Positions 21,350 to 34,002 of a DNA stretch of 64,000 nucleotides are shown here, piece by piece. A program made the translations under genes and the position numbers. Below the pieces are notes generated by a model, which worked only from the letters and a program-made list of their open reading frames with translations, did not search any database and was not told the DNA's origin. Where the stretch lies: NCBI GenBank assembly GCA_951799425.1, contig OX637398.1:14976270-15040269 (forward strand), in the 5' to 3' direction. Position 1 is the first letter of the stretch. The number at the start of each line of letters is the position of its first letter. This DNA is from Ilex aquifolium (lineage: Eukaryota; Streptophyta; Magnoliopsida; Aquifoliales; Aquifoliaceae).

Positions 21350-24300
21350 TTAGACATCACTCGATATATTTTGTACAATCCACTTGCCTTTCAATTGAAA
21401 CCAACCATAAGAGATCTCGACAAATCACTCAAAGACTTCATCTGAGTTGGATTTCATCACACCGTTTGATCACTTTGCCCAAAATTCATTCCGTGTTTTC
21501 TTTTGCTAATGCACAGATCCATTTTTTTTTTATTCTAATGATTGGAGACAAAAACACCACATAAATTTTCTTTGCTCTTTGAATGTCAAATCTCTCTCCC
21601 TCTCTTTTTGCGAAATGATGGCTACCTCCCAGAGTCTAGTCTTGCATTTCGTAATTCCTTTGTGTAATTGTCCACCGCCTTTCCTTTACTCAATATATCT
21701 AAGAGCAACTCTAAGGTACTCGGTAAAGAGCATTTCTTAACTATTTTAGAGAGCCTCTTCCTAAAATTTGGCTCCAATAAGATGTTTATTCCACGAGCTA
21801 TTTCCCATAATCCATATTTCACTTGGTGAGCCACAGAAGCTCGGTATTCGGTTTTTGCCCGAATTTCCTCACTCCATAGCACCCTGAAATTCTTCAATCG
21901 TGCTTCGCTCATCGTCTTCATCAATCACACAGAGGCTTCAACATCCACCCATGTATGAAGTTCACTCTCTCTCTCTCTCTCTCTCTATTTCTCTCTTTAT
22001 CACAGAAGCTCTGTGTATTTATACTATAAAAAAACCCATGAAAAAACCTACCAAATATCCACTGAAAACCCACCAAGAATCCACTGAAATTCCACCAAAA
22101 AACTCATTGAAAATCGATTGAAACCCCACCGAAATCTCTCTCTTGGCTTCCACTGAAAATCGACTGAAACCCCAAGATTATAAACACTTATTTTTTCATC
22201 CTTAAAATTTCTTGATAATGTGTTGGATTTTCATCAAGCATTATTTTTTGAATATCCAGATCCACGAAGCAAAGATTCAGTGTCTGGTTATCATCCATCA
22301 TGTTTTTTCCTCAGTAATTTGAATATCAAAGAAATTACAACAATCCTCAATGCATGTTTTTGCTTTTCAGACGACATGCAGATGGGAAGCATTAATAATA
22401 TTCAATTGGACTAACATAAAACAAGGTATTTATATATGTCAACTTACAAACTAAAAATATTAAAAAAAAAAGTGAAAATTGGAATCAAGTATAATATGAG
22501 GAATTATTTTGCCAATAAGGACAGACGCAATCTCTTTGGGTTATTAGAATACATGTTATGTAGTTTTTTGTATGTAGGTTTAATAGTCATTTTACTTTTT
22601 TTTCATTTCCTATTTTGACCTTTAGTGGATAACGAATATCTTTTCAAGACTACTTTCTCTTTTTTTAATTTCTCTCTCCTCTCTCTTCTTTAATTTCTTT
22701 TTCATCTATCTTCCATTCCACTACTTCTTTCTCATCTCTCTTCTGTCCCTTTAATTTCTCTCTCCTATCTATGCTTTTAATTTCTTTCCCTAATTTTACT
22801 CTAACGTTCTTTTCCAATATATTATTTATTTAGATTCATTTCTCTCCTCTATATTCTATATCACTATTTATTTCTCATCTCTCTTCCTTTATCTCTCATA
22901 CCTTATTTATATTTTTATCTCTCTTTATCTTATATTTTTCGTTTAACTGTTTATCTCTTCTCTCACTTCCTTCTATTTTCTTTATTTGATCTCTTTTTTC
23001 CACCATGTTTTGTTGAGAGATTGTGTCAATCGTTGCCTTCAAAAAATCATCCATAGTTGTTGTAAATCCGAAGGATTCATGGTGGTGATGTTCTTTGCGT
23101 AGCTCATGTTGGTAATATTTGTTGAATTCATTAGTAATGACCATGTGAGTTCATTTTTCTCTCCAAATTAGGACACTTTCTCTCTCTCCCCCCCCTCTCT
23201 CTCTCTATATATACATAAGACATACATAGTGTCACTGTGATAACCACATTGACACTGTGTATTATAAAAATTTATTTTATTTATTTTTACGTTTTTGTGT
23301 TCGTTCTTCTTGTAGGATAAACGTTTGAGTAACTATAACTATTACTGCCCTAAATAGTAACAGTGGAGTATTTTCACTATCCCAAGACAGTAACAGAGAC
23401 ACTGTTACCCTCATTAATAATAATAGTGGCATTGTCACTGTCCCGGAGATAGTAACAGTAACTCATTTTCACTATCTCATGAAAGTAACAAAGGTACTGC
23501 TATTGTCGTGGAACAATAACAAAGGTATTGTTACTGTCGTGTCAACAGTAACATTTATGTTGTCAATGTCCCATGAAGTGATATGTGTGTGTGTGTGTGT
23601 CCTAGTGTCGTAATGTGCGTTCTTTATTTTTGTACATATATATATAAATTTTAAAAAGTATAAAATAAAGGAGATTTGAATTTATTTTAAATTTTGAAAT
23701 GTGAATTTTATATGGATAGTAATTATGAAATATCTAAAATTAAGGAGATTTGATTTTGTTTGATTTTTGAATTGTGTATTTGATTTTGTTTGAATTTTAA
23801 ATTGTGTATTGAAAGATAACAGGGTATTTTCGTCTTTACACGCATAGTTGTCCTTAAAGTCTCAAAAAGCGCTTGAATTTCTTCTCCTAATACAGTGGAC
23901 CGACTTCCAAAAATCTCTAAAAAAACACACTATCTTCAATCAAATGTTGTAAAAATCAACTTTAAATAATCTTTCACATTCAAAGACTCCTAACTTCTTC
24001 CAATAAAAAAAAACTCCTAAATTCTTATCATTTCTAAATAAAAAGTACACACAAGAGATATAATGAGTCACTCATTTCAAAAAGTTGCATCTCATGCAAA
24101 CTGCAATTGCATTCTATCATACTTGCACATTAGAATTTTGTAATGTCTAGAGAGTTGCAAATAGTTGTTCATCAAAATCACCAATATTTATTTTCTTTTG
24201 ATGCTATTGTCTTATTTTGTCACATCATTTGGTGAAGAAGATGTCTCAAGAGATTTAAAATCAAGATTAATCGGTGTTTGTGACTATGAAGTGACCACAT

Positions 24301-25061
24301 CAATAGGCAAACCTTCCTTCAATGGACCCCATGAACTTTTTCAGTTACTCTAAAACTATCAAACAAGACTTTTTAACTCATTTGCATATTGTAGTCTAGT
24401 ACAAAGAAATTATCTTGCATATAGATTAGTCGGTGATATAGTAATTTAAAAAAACTCGTACGAACTAGTTGTCTTTTTAGTTCTATAAAAATAATTAACA
24501 ATACGAAAAGTGATATCTTTAGGTAATCCTCCAATTCTAGCGGACTCCAGTTTACAGTATTATTTTCTGGATTGTAACCATTTACAGTATTTATGTTTTG
24601 GGATTTTAGTTAGTTGAAGTTGAATGATGGTTGTTTTAAATTGATGTTATTTAGTATGCTGTCATAGTTTGATGGATGTTAGTTAATTCATGCCTAATTG
24701 TGAAAGATCTAATGATGAGAATAAAAATCGACTTGTGGTGGTGTACTCTTATACCAAATTAGCATCCAGAAGATCTCTATTAGTTCTAGATTTGGTTAAG
24801 TCAATACTATTTAAAGTAGGTTTTTGATTGGATTACAAATACATCATCAATTCTTGCTGCTCAGGAAATTCTCATTAGAATATGTTGATTGTTTTTAAGT
24901 ATTCTTTGGTGGATTTATGTACATCAATGCATTTTGTGTGTGTGTGTGTGTGTGATATATGGCCTTTTGATTTAGTTGTAACATTCATGACTTAACCTCT
25001 CTCTTAAATAGAAATCCGTTTTTTCTCTTCCCAACTTAAACCTAATTTTTTTCCCACCAAA

Positions 25062-25143
<82 letters not shown>

Positions 25144-25600
25144 ACTTGTCAACGTTTTTGTTCTTTTTGGACTAATTTCATGCATGCATACACACTGCAA
25201 CACAATTTTTACAAATCTTCTACTTTGTTGTACTTTGTGAAAAATTATTATTTAAATACTATTGTTTTAGTCTTTGATTGTTATAATGTAAGGTTGTTGC
25301 TTTTCCACTTTGTTTCTTGTTAAAGGGAAATTGCCTCAATTTTTTTTAAATTTATTGAGAATGAATTAAAATTTTTTATTTTTTCTAATCCAACGCATTG
25401 ATTGAAATTTTTATTGGGACTGTCATATTTTCTTCTCAAGTGCTTCTAGTTGTTTGTGCCTTTAGTTTACTATTATGGTTTGGCAGGTTTTGAGTCTTTA
25501 TATTTGTGATGCATGGATGTTTTATTGAGCATGTATTGGTGGTTAGTTTCATGGTATTTGATGATTATGTATTTCTTGAATTATTTGTTGTGGAGATTTC
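21350..25600. other. Intergenic spacer with low-complexity tracts
   Basis: No gene can be supported. An open minus frame at 21924-21622 (100 residues, mixed charge) and a 62-residue plus frame at 24165-24353 with a signal-peptide-like start have no family I recognise. Other contents are (CT)n at 21966-21986, a degenerate tandem of 'ccactgaaaacccacc' at about 22040-22170, a pyrimidine-rich block at about 22650-22980, an irregular series of 'cactgttac/gtaacagt' motifs at 23300-23580, and (GT)n at 23584-23600 and 24937-24953. Confidence 0.5.
25067..25142. repeat. (CT)n microsatellite, about 37 units
   Basis: An uninterrupted CT dinucleotide run spans about 25067-25142. It is the longest simple repeat in the window and is probably variable between individuals. 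Confidence 0.97.
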
Positions 25601-25654
25601 TTCACTAGTTATTGATGGAGTTTTTTCTAATTTGATTGGATGGTCTTTTCCTTT

Positions 25655-26060
25655 TGCAGGATGAAATAAGCTTAATACGGATGGATGCTCTAAAGGAAAT
25701 CCTGGACCAACAAGAGTTGGAGGAATTATCAGAACCGACTAAGGCAAGTGGATAACAGGTTTTTATGAGAGAATGAATGATACAACGAGCATTCAAGCAG
25801 AGCTTTGGGTAATTTTAAAAGGGCTTGAACTCCTGCTAAGGCGACAAATTACCCATGTCATTGTGGAAACTGACTCGTTGAAAGCAGTTAAGTTGTTTTC
25901 TTCTTATCCAGACGAGGCCCACCCAAGCTGAGCCATAATCAGGAGCTGCAGAAATATGATGGTGACTAACCATATCCCCATTTTCCACACATTCAGAGAA
26001 GGAAACCAGTGTGTTGACATACTGGCAAACATTGGTGTTCAACAGATGGAAGCGTTTGTG
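25655..26060 (+). pseudogene. RNase H domain relic of a retroelement
   Basis: A single plus frame beginning KLNTDGCSKGNPGP resembles the plant RNase H-like domain found at the end of many non-LTR retrotransposon polyproteins. The four acidic positions are recognisable: NTDG, QAELW, VETDS and CVDIL. Two stops break the frame, TAA at 25740-25742 and TGA at 25929-25931. A CAG precedes the domain at about 25660, but no upstream exon is visible. It is most likely a dead fragment. A domesticated RNase H gene is less likely given the stops. Confidence 0.8.
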
Positions 26061-27675
26061 AAGCTAAAAGATCCACCACCCCATATTTCAAATTTTTTAT
26101 GGCTGATATGGCCAGTGTTGTTTATTCTAGAAACTCCATTTAGTTTAGGTCTTTTAACTTTCCAATGCATCAAAAAAAAACCAGTTACAAGCTTTATTTT
26201 CCATTTATGGTCATTTGCCTACCATTTCTTTGAGAAACACCAGTACACTGAAAAGAAAGTGTGGTGCCTACTACTTCTTTATTACTACACATTTGATTTT
26301 GTAAGGAGATTAGAAACACATTTTTCTTACAACCTTTTGACATTGTTACAGGTAAGAGAGATTAGCTACTATTTTACCTTGGGAATCACTCGTTGGACCG
26401 CTGAAGCTTTAGTAGCTCTTTAGGAGGTACTTTGACTTATCCATTTAATTGGTCAACTTATTTGTATAAGTGCATGTATCTAAATCGGTAAGATACGATG
26501 TACTATGTTCAGGTAGACTTCGGTGTGCAATAGTGTTATTTTTGCATGTCGATATTTGGACTCTTTCATATGGGAATTAATTTTATGTCTTCCACTCCCT
26601 AGTAATTATTTGCATGGCCTTCTTGAGTATTTTATGTATCGTTGGAGAATTAAATGATTTTTTTTTTTGCTAGCATCAATAACAAGTGAACACAAATTAA
26701 AAACATAAAATATGTTTGGTAGTTATTTATATTTAAAAAATTATAAAAAATATATATATATTTGGTATTGTAATAGTATTTTCATGAAATATTTTCAGAA
26801 CCTAAAGAATCACCATCTTCTACGTATCCTCCCGAAAACCCACCACACCGAAAATCGAAAAACCATTCAAAAACTCAACCAAAAACCCACAGAAAATCGA
26901 AGTTTTTAAAATTGAAAAACATAATTATGATTGATCATAATCACCTGGTTTTGTCTAGAAAGAATTTTTGTTCTCTTAACATTTATTATTTTTCTTTTTC
27001 TCCAGATCAAGGAAAGGAAAAGACAGAGGGAGTAGTTTGATTGCAACCAACAAAAGCATATGGAGAGACGTGTTAATGAAAGATCCTAGGCAAATGGGAG
27101 CTACCAAAGAGAGAAACGATGCTCACTGCCTAAACACACATGTAGAAATAGACCTTCTATGGCTTCAAAACATGGAAGGAGACATTACCCAATTTCAGAA
27201 ACCTAGAACACACCCACAACACACAAATGCACATACACACTGAGTCACTGACCCACCCACACAGACGCCCACACAACACACAATCCACAACACTAAGATC
27301 TGAAATGAAAATGAAGAAAAAATAGAGATGAGGAAAAATCCCTAAATCCTAAACCGTAGATCTGAAATTGGAAAAAAAATTCCCTACACCGGAGAAACAG
27401 CGCCAAACTTTGCTTCGACGGGCAAGAGACGAGAGCCGCTTCTTCGGCAACAGGCGAGGGCTTCTTCGGCAACAGACGATAGAGAGAGACACACAGAGAT
27501 GAGTGGAAAAGAAGTAGAAAAATTGGTTTATATACTCTAAGAAAATATCCTCTTAAATTGCTTTTAATGGGGTTCGATGGCAAGGCCTCATTTAACCCTT
27601 TTCCCCCAAGACGTGTGTTTTCGTTTTTCTCTTGTTTTTGAAAGCATCTATCTTTCATGTTTTCAATATTTGGGG
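26061..27675. other. Intergenic spacer
   Basis: No supported gene. A degenerate run of 'aaaacccacc...gaaaatcgaaa' at about 26820-26900 resembles the degenerate repeat at 22.0-22.2 kb. The two copies lie on either side of the RNase H relic and may be ends of one larger decayed element. A CA-rich tract lies at 27200-27300. A minus frame at 27658-27293 is not recognised. Confidence 0.4.
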
Positions 27676-27681
27676 ATGTTT

Positions 27682-28870
27682 GTCACACCCCCACCCCGGA
27701 TCACGTACGGTGGACGGCGGACCAGCCACCAAGGCCTTAACCAACAAATCCTATGCATAATAAATATAAAATACAGCGGAAGTCAAATAATAACGTGATT
27801 CATTTCACCAAACTAATGGATACTAGAGGAATAAACTAAACATCACCAACATCATTACTAAATCCATGTAAAATAATAATCAAACTGTAAGTTTAACTAC
27901 TCCAAACATAAGCAACATTGTTTTCAAAACAATTAAATATTTGTCTCAAAACTACAAAAGACATTTATTCCTGAAGACTTATAGTAAAATAATTCTTCAA
28001 GTCCTCTAATCCCTTATCTATCTGTAAACTTACTCCTCACCCTGATCTTCACCTGAAAAATGTTAAATATTTGGATGAGCACAATGGCCCGTGAATAGCA
28101 ATCACCTCTAATGAGGTGTGAAAATAAATCTCACAGTTTATATACAAAAATAAACTTTATACATACATAAATATAACAAATTGTACCACAACCCCTCTCA
28201 CATAATCATTTAAACAAAATGATTTCATGATTACAAATAACTTTATGAATGAAAAGACATTTATAACACAAAACACTCGCACACACATTTAGTTTCAAAT
28301 ACATTTGTTAAATCATGTTTGTTATCACTAGTCTGATAACTGACTTAGTCTCTTGTTACCACTAGCCTGGTAATTGGTCCAGTCTTTTTGTCATCACTAG
28401 CCTAATGACTGGTCCCGTCTCTTGTTACCATTAGCCTGGTAACTGGACCCGTCTCTTGTCATCATTAGCCTGATGACTGGTCCAGTCTCTTGTTACCACT
28501 TAGACCTGGTAACCCCAGTCCCCGTCTCATAAACATGATTTCCACACACACCAAAACTGTAGTTCTAGTCCCAACGCATACAAAATTTCTCTTTCATCAC
28601 CAAAACAATGATATAAAATCATCCCACAAGTTTTTCAAAATTCACATGTACAACAGTTCACAATTTTAAAATATTTAATTGCAACCTCAAACATTAACAC
28701 ATATATCATATATATGAAAAACTCACACGACGCACTCACACATTGAATATAGAAAATCCTCCCAAAAGAAGTAGTAAACTACTCACCTTGATTCTCAAAA
28801 TCCAATTCAAAACCCTATTTCTCAACCTCAATGCAATCACCACCTAATTCAAAATAACATATAACGATCA
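27682..28870. repeat. TGTCACACCCC-type plant repeat, boundaries uncertain
   Basis: The segment opens TGTCACACCCCCACCCC and soon reads 'gtacggtggacggcgg' and 'acagcggaagtc', phrases I recognise from dispersed non-coding plant repeats of LTR/LARD type. There is no coding capacity. It contains the six-hairpin array at 28321-28513. The right end is placed near 28870, where wording typical of these repeats fades. No target duplication was identified. Confidence 0.4.
28321..28513. repeat. Tandem array of six 20-22 nt hairpins, 34-35 bp period
   Basis: Six inverted repeats start at 28321, 28355, 28390, 28424, 28458 and 28492. Each has a 6-bp stem and a loop close to ACTAGCCT. Three different stems occur: GTTATC/GATAAC, GTTACC/GGTAAC and GTCATC/GATGAC. 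The arms change together at two positions. Copy 3 has one C/A mismatch next to the loop, and copy 2 has a G/T wobble-type end pair. Spacers share 'tggtccagtctctt'. There is no cas gene, so it is not a CRISPR array. Confidence 0.85.
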
Positions 28871-30055
28871 ATCATTACTCCTAATTTTGTCATTTCGTGT
28901 TCTATATTTAATTTACGTATTTCCTATCCATTGATATATACTTAATATATTCTTTACATATAAATATCATTTCTAATACGAGGTAATAGGGTATATAAGT
29001 ATTATGGGTTGTTTAGAAAAAGTTTCTAAAGTTTTGGGGTCAAATCATAATTTTTGAAATTTTTGGGGTCAAAGTGTAATTTTTTTGAAAAAAGAATTTT
29101 TTGTTTTTGGGACTGCCATAAATTTTCCAAAATTCTATTCTTCCAACTCACCATGTAAAACAGTGGTTAAAATTAAGTTTAGAAGAATATATAAGTCAAA
29201 GTAAAACTCTTTGAAACTAAATGAGAGCTTTCTGTAATTTCTAGATTTGGTCTTCTTTTACCTACGACAGAACCTGGAACTAGTAACTTCCTTTCCCTTT
29301 TTTTTTTTTTACCTTTTTACACATTGATTAAATTCCTTAAAACTTCAAGGCTAACCAATTTAAATTAGATCTAAAAACACCTAAATTAGCATCTTTCACT
29401 AAAACCCATTTATATTTATCAATATTCTTTACCATGAACAAATATATATATATAACTACTTATGATAAACCTAACACTATGTGATTGAATAAAATATAAA
29501 ACCCATAAATTCAGTAATAAATTCATATCTTTAATGGATTCAAGTCATTTATTTCTTTCCTCCTCCTTCTTCCTTCTCTCTCTCTCTTTCTCTCTCTTTT
29601 CTTCTTTGTTCACGGGACAGCCCCTCCACAAGCCTTCTCACCAATAAAAACCCTACAAACCTAAATATATTTATTTTTATATATAAAGGGTTTAATCTAT
29701 CCAATAATACTACCATATTTAAAACACATATATAAGAGTATTAATAGGTCTCTCTAAGGTAAGACTTTTATTAGAGACACATTAGTTTTCTTTAATTATT
29801 TTACACTTATATATATATAATTATTCTTAAGTAGTCAATGCACCAAAATAAAATAATTTTTTTTATGGGTAATTACAATGTTTACAAAACAAACTACCCA
29901 AAAAAAAATGAAAACACTCTCCAAACATATTTTTGTTTCTCTTTTTTTACAAAAAAAGAAAAAAAAAACGAAAACAGTTGATTACCAAACGTAACCTATA
30001 ATGTTTGGTTGCCAATAGAAACCACAATCGGGTTTACTAAATTGAAGAACTTTCA
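28871..30055. other. AT-rich intergenic spacer
   Basis: I see no gene and no bounded repeat. There are several homopolymer A and T runs, a (CT)n-like tract at about 29577-29605, and TATA-type (TA)n runs near 29445 and 29810. Confidence 0.5.
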
Positions 30056-30059
30056 AAAA

Positions 30060-30358
30060 AAAAAAAAATCAATTCTGACGTTTGTCTAAAACGTCGGGAA
30101 ATGGTAGGCATTGATTGATATTCCCAGTGTTTAAAATAAAAGTCTCTATTGTCGTCTCCGGTGGCCAAAATCCAGATGAATGACTAGCTGAGGGGCAGTT
30201 CGGCGTTTGATAAACACCGATAGCTTTGCCGATGCCAACAATGTCGGCGTTTGGATCAACAGCTAATGAAACACTGTAGAAGACTTATACAGGCGTTTGT
30301 GCAGCATTTTCAGGGTTTATAAATGCCGGTGTTTCCTTTTTTTTTTTTTTCTAGTTGT
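30060..30358 (-). mobile_element. CACTA-like terminal fragment
   Basis: Read on the minus strand from 30358, the sequence begins CACAACTAGAAAA and continues with a purine run and GGAAACACCGGCATTTAT. This is one base off the CACTA...AGAAAA start of plant CACTA elements and is followed by their typical 'gccggNgttt' subterminal words, repeated at about 30200, 30240 and 30290. The opposite end and target duplication were not found, so this is a fragment or a short non-autonomous copy. Confidence 0.45.
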
Positions 30359-31235
30359 GAATCCAATAGTCACTAATGAATGAAGCTAAAATTCAAATAT
30401 AAAACATTCCAAATATTGTTAATCTCTTAAAAAGGAAACTATAAGACCATAATAAATTATAATCTGATGATGATAATAAGTAACATAAGGAAAGTATTCA
30501 TTACGAGATATAATTAGAAAACCATATACAATGCATCTATCAAACTCTTAACATTGGTGAAGAAGGCATGTCTTTGCTTCTCCAAAGGAAGTGCATCCAA
30601 TGTGTGATTTGGATGGACAAATGCATAAGATATTGTCATGACATATTTAGGGGCGAATCTATAATGTTTTTGAGGTGAGGACATATTCTATTAGGATTAA
30701 ATTATACTTACATCCCCTGAACTATCACCCTTTTTAACTTTGCCCCTCAACTACCAGATCTCTCACAAATCTACCAAGATTGTTATGCACATTTTTTGTG
30801 CTATTAATTATGCACTTAAAAGAAAAAAATTAGAACCTAATTATTCTCTTAATTAATGCTAGCAAAAAAAAATAGAAGGAAAGTATCAACTTGCCTTTTT
30901 ATCTATATATTAAAGTATAACATAAAAAATGATTTTTGATTTTTGCGGTTGACATCGTTTTAAATTTTATTTTAAAGTTAATCCGACGGCTAATATTAAT
31001 TTTTCAAATTTAATAGGGAAAATAGGGTCCCAAAGGGTTTGTTTGGTGTAACTTTTTAAAAGTGCTTATAAGACTTATAACTTCTCATAAGCATTTTTAA
31101 AAAAAATAGTGTTTGGAATTGGAACAACTTATTTTAACTACTTCCAAATAAGTCAAAAGTAGTTTTACCGCTTAAATAAGTAAGTAAAAGTAAAAAAAAA
31201 ACTTCTACTTTTTAAAAATCACTTATCTACAAAAC
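30359..31235. other. Intergenic spacer with MITE-like wording
   Basis: No gene. The segments at 30690-30780 (acatcccctgaactatcacc) and 31030-31200 (gtttggtgtaactttttaaaagtgcttataag) read like ends of common plant MITEs, but no matched pair was found. Confidence 0.4.
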
Positions 31236-31925
31236 ACTTCACCATCACCACTGCCATCCCACCACCACCACAACCACCGCCCCACCACCGCTACCGCCAC
31301 TCCACTACCACCATCACCACCATTACTACAACCACCACCATTGCCATCGCTATTGCCACCACCACCACCATTGTCACCTATCATCGATTACTACCACCGC
31401 CACTCACCCACCACCATTATCTTCTTATTTTTATATTTATTATCACTACCATCATTATCCTACCATCATCGTCGCCGACCGCCATTATCCACCACCACTA
31501 TTGTTGCCCACCGCCACCCACTACCACAATCCACCATCACCCGTCATTGTTAACCACTGTCGCCACCCACCCCCCACCACACCTATCACCACCAACCGTC
31601 ATCGCCCACAACCCATCACCACCGTTGCCCACAAGCACCCATCGTCACCCACCATCACCATCGTCATCGTCCACCACCACTGCCTACCACCATCACTATC
31701 ACTGTCACCCACCACCACCTACACGCCACACCCAACACCACCACTGCCGTCACTCATGGCTATCACTACCATAATCGTCACCCAAAACCCACCACCATCA
31801 TCACCGTTTCCATTCACGGCTGCCACCACTACCACAGTCGTCATTGCACACCACAACCATCACCATCTTCCACCACCACCACTGCCACGACCACTATCAC
31901 CACTCACCTCCACTACAACAGATAC
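31236..31925. repeat. CCA/CAC-rich low-complexity block
   Basis: About 690 bp is made of imperfect CCACCA, CATCAC and CCGTCA triplets. Because stops are rare in such DNA, several overlapping open frames result (for example 31501-31929), giving His/Pro/Thr-rich strings with no domain. I treat it as a degenerate microsatellite, not a gene. Confidence 0.85.
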
Positions 31926-31929
31926 TTAA

Positions 31930-32675
31930 ATTTCTTTCTCTATTTTCTATTTTTGTGATTTGATTTTGAGTGTGAAAACAAATATGTTTATGATTGACAA
32001 TTTTTTTATTATTCAGAGGCATGGGCAATAACTAGTATGTTTATATAATTTCTCGCTTTACTTTTGAATTTAAGTATATGGGTAAAATCTCGGCATAAAA
32101 AAAGATTATAATTGTTTGGGTTAAGTTATAAATTTTACTCACTCAAATTACAACTAAATGTGTTAAGTTATCTCATAAAAACTAGATTCGATCCTAGATG
32201 TTAAAATCAATTTCAAGTATATCATTTTGTCGTAGTTTAACCCACAAAATTACAATTTAATCCAAAAAAAAAAAAAAACACAGTAATCTAAAATAACATT
32301 TAAGTTACAGAAAACACAAGCAACTAAATTTTTATTATTAAAATAATTTTTAATAAGCATTAAGCCTATACATATTCAGGAGTTTTAAGTGATAATTACA
32401 GAGCTCCCCAAAGCCCCTAGTGGTGGGTCCGGTGCCCAAGACAAAACCAGTGTCCTCCTGCATTACAAATCCTAAAAAAAAGAAAAAGAAAAAAAAAGGA
32501 GAATAAGAAATAAGAATCACAATCAGTTTCTCTCTCTAAGACCAACCGATGCTCTAAACTTGGGGTAACACTAAAAAAAGTGTATGCACCAAAAAAAATT
32601 AGTAAGTTTTATTTAAAAAATAATGTAAATATTCAAAACAGTAATAACTAATAATTTTTTTTTCCTGGATACCAT
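31930..32675. other. Intergenic spacer
   Basis: I see no gene or bounded element here. It is AT-rich, with A runs at 32265-32280 and 32475-32500. Confidence 0.5.
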
Positions 32676-33670
32676 TGTCAAATCCCAATTTTGGGAAAAG
32701 TTACGGTATCGCCAGTGATACTTGACGAGCCCAAATTCAACTGGGCCAAGCCCGATAAGAATAAGTCGAGGAAGACCCAAATACTAATGGGCCCCGGAAG
32801 TAGTTCAAGTCGCCAAAGTCCATCAAGTCGGGTCAACCCACCTAAAAGGAGCGGAGAAGAGGTGAAATGACCAAGGGAGACCAAGGGGCGCCACATGAGA
32901 GGCACCCAAGCCATATGGGCGCCGCCAAATGGTTGAGCTCCTCACTCACTTCTTATCAACCTCTCACTTGTTTCTCCTCATGCAATGATGCTCCAAGTCC
33001 AAGAAGGAAGACACCAGAAGCCAACACCTAAGCTCAAGGGAGACACCAAAGGGGATGGCCACCCTTGGGCGCCAACCATGGGGCGCCTACCCCTTGGTGC
33101 CCTCTTGCTTTGGGACTCCGGTACTCCTACTCCAACTCAAGGTCCAACCTAAAGTCCAATCAAATCAGGACTCTCCTCCGACTAAATAGGAGCACGAGTG
33201 AGAGAATGACGAGATACGGAGATCAACTCCTACCTTAATTGTGCTTGTCAAAGAGGTCCACTCTTACCGTGATTGTACTTACCAAAATAGTGGAAGACCT
33301 CTTCCTCACGGCACCGCCTCACCATAGCTATATAATGTAAGCCCTCTCAAGGGTAAAGACACACTGAATACACTTTGATACATCTCAAACACCAAGAGGC
33401 AAGCCTCACTACACACTTGCTCTCTCTCTCTCCCTATCTCAGAGCTTTGTAACACTCCGGTGACCCTTATTCATCAATAAAGAACACCGGCCATCGTTGC
33501 CATTCCAGAGAGTGGACGTAGGTCATCCGAGACCGAACCACTATAAATCCCTGTGTTGATCTATTGTTTATTGTTTTAAGTTCCATTGATTGTCATTGAT
33601 TACTCATTAACTGCATCATTATTCATACTTGACTGTTGATCTTGCGCAAATACAATTTTGTGCATCATCA
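32676..33670 (+). mobile_element. Solo LTR related to the Tat-type LTRs, ends approximate
   Basis: About 950-1000 bp of non-coding DNA has LTR architecture. It has a TATA-like CTATATAATG at about 33327, an AATAAAG signal at 33476, and the signature 'agagagtggacgta...gaaccact' at 33507-33542 shared with the intact element and the solo LTR at 1691. The right end is TGCATCA at 33667 or TGCATCATCA at 33670. The left end is either TGTCAAATCCC (32676) or TGATACTTGACG (32716). No target duplication fits either pair, so truncation or drift is possible. Confidence 0.65.
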
Positions 33671-33999
33671 ATACTTTACAAAAAATTATAAATTTTCAAA
33701 GTTAAATTATTATTTTTTTGAGGTATAAATTATAATTTTATAAGATCTGACCGATCATAAACTCTCGATACCATATACTTTCCCCTCAATTTCAATGGCT
33801 TGAAGCATGGAATTCGAAAAAAATACCGGCTTGTGACTGGTCCTATTTATGGTGTTTTCCGTTTCGGGTTAAACCAAATGATAACTAACGGGCATGATTG
33901 TTTACCCACCCCCCGACATTGCCAACTCATAAAACAAAGATGCAATTTCATAAAGAGATGAATTACTAATTGATCCTTAAAGTTTGTCATCAGTTTCAC
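33671..33999. other. Intergenic spacer
   Basis: No gene is seen. The part from 33955 (aattactaattgatcctt) resembles an old MITE into which the element at 34003 inserted. Matching wording (gagggaccaatttgat) recurs near 35430. Confidence 0.4.
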
Positions 34000-34002
34000 T
34001 AA

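Noticed and set aside
21622..21924. Minus-strand frame of 100 codons
   Set aside because: No known family, no neighbouring exon, and it lies in repeat-rich spacer. Kept only as a mention in the spacer entry.
24165..24353. Small secreted peptide gene
   Set aside because: The N-terminus looks like a signal peptide, but the 62-codon frame has few cysteines, no known family and no promoter signal, so it cannot be told from chance.
28321..28513. CRISPR-like periodic array
   Set aside because: The spacers are near-identical and the 'repeats' vary, the reverse of a CRISPR array. The genome is a plant's and no cas gene is present.
31341..31929. Overlapping His/Pro/Thr-rich frames
   Set aside because: They lie in CCA/CAC low-complexity DNA where stops are rare in several frames, and they show no domain, splice context or promoter.
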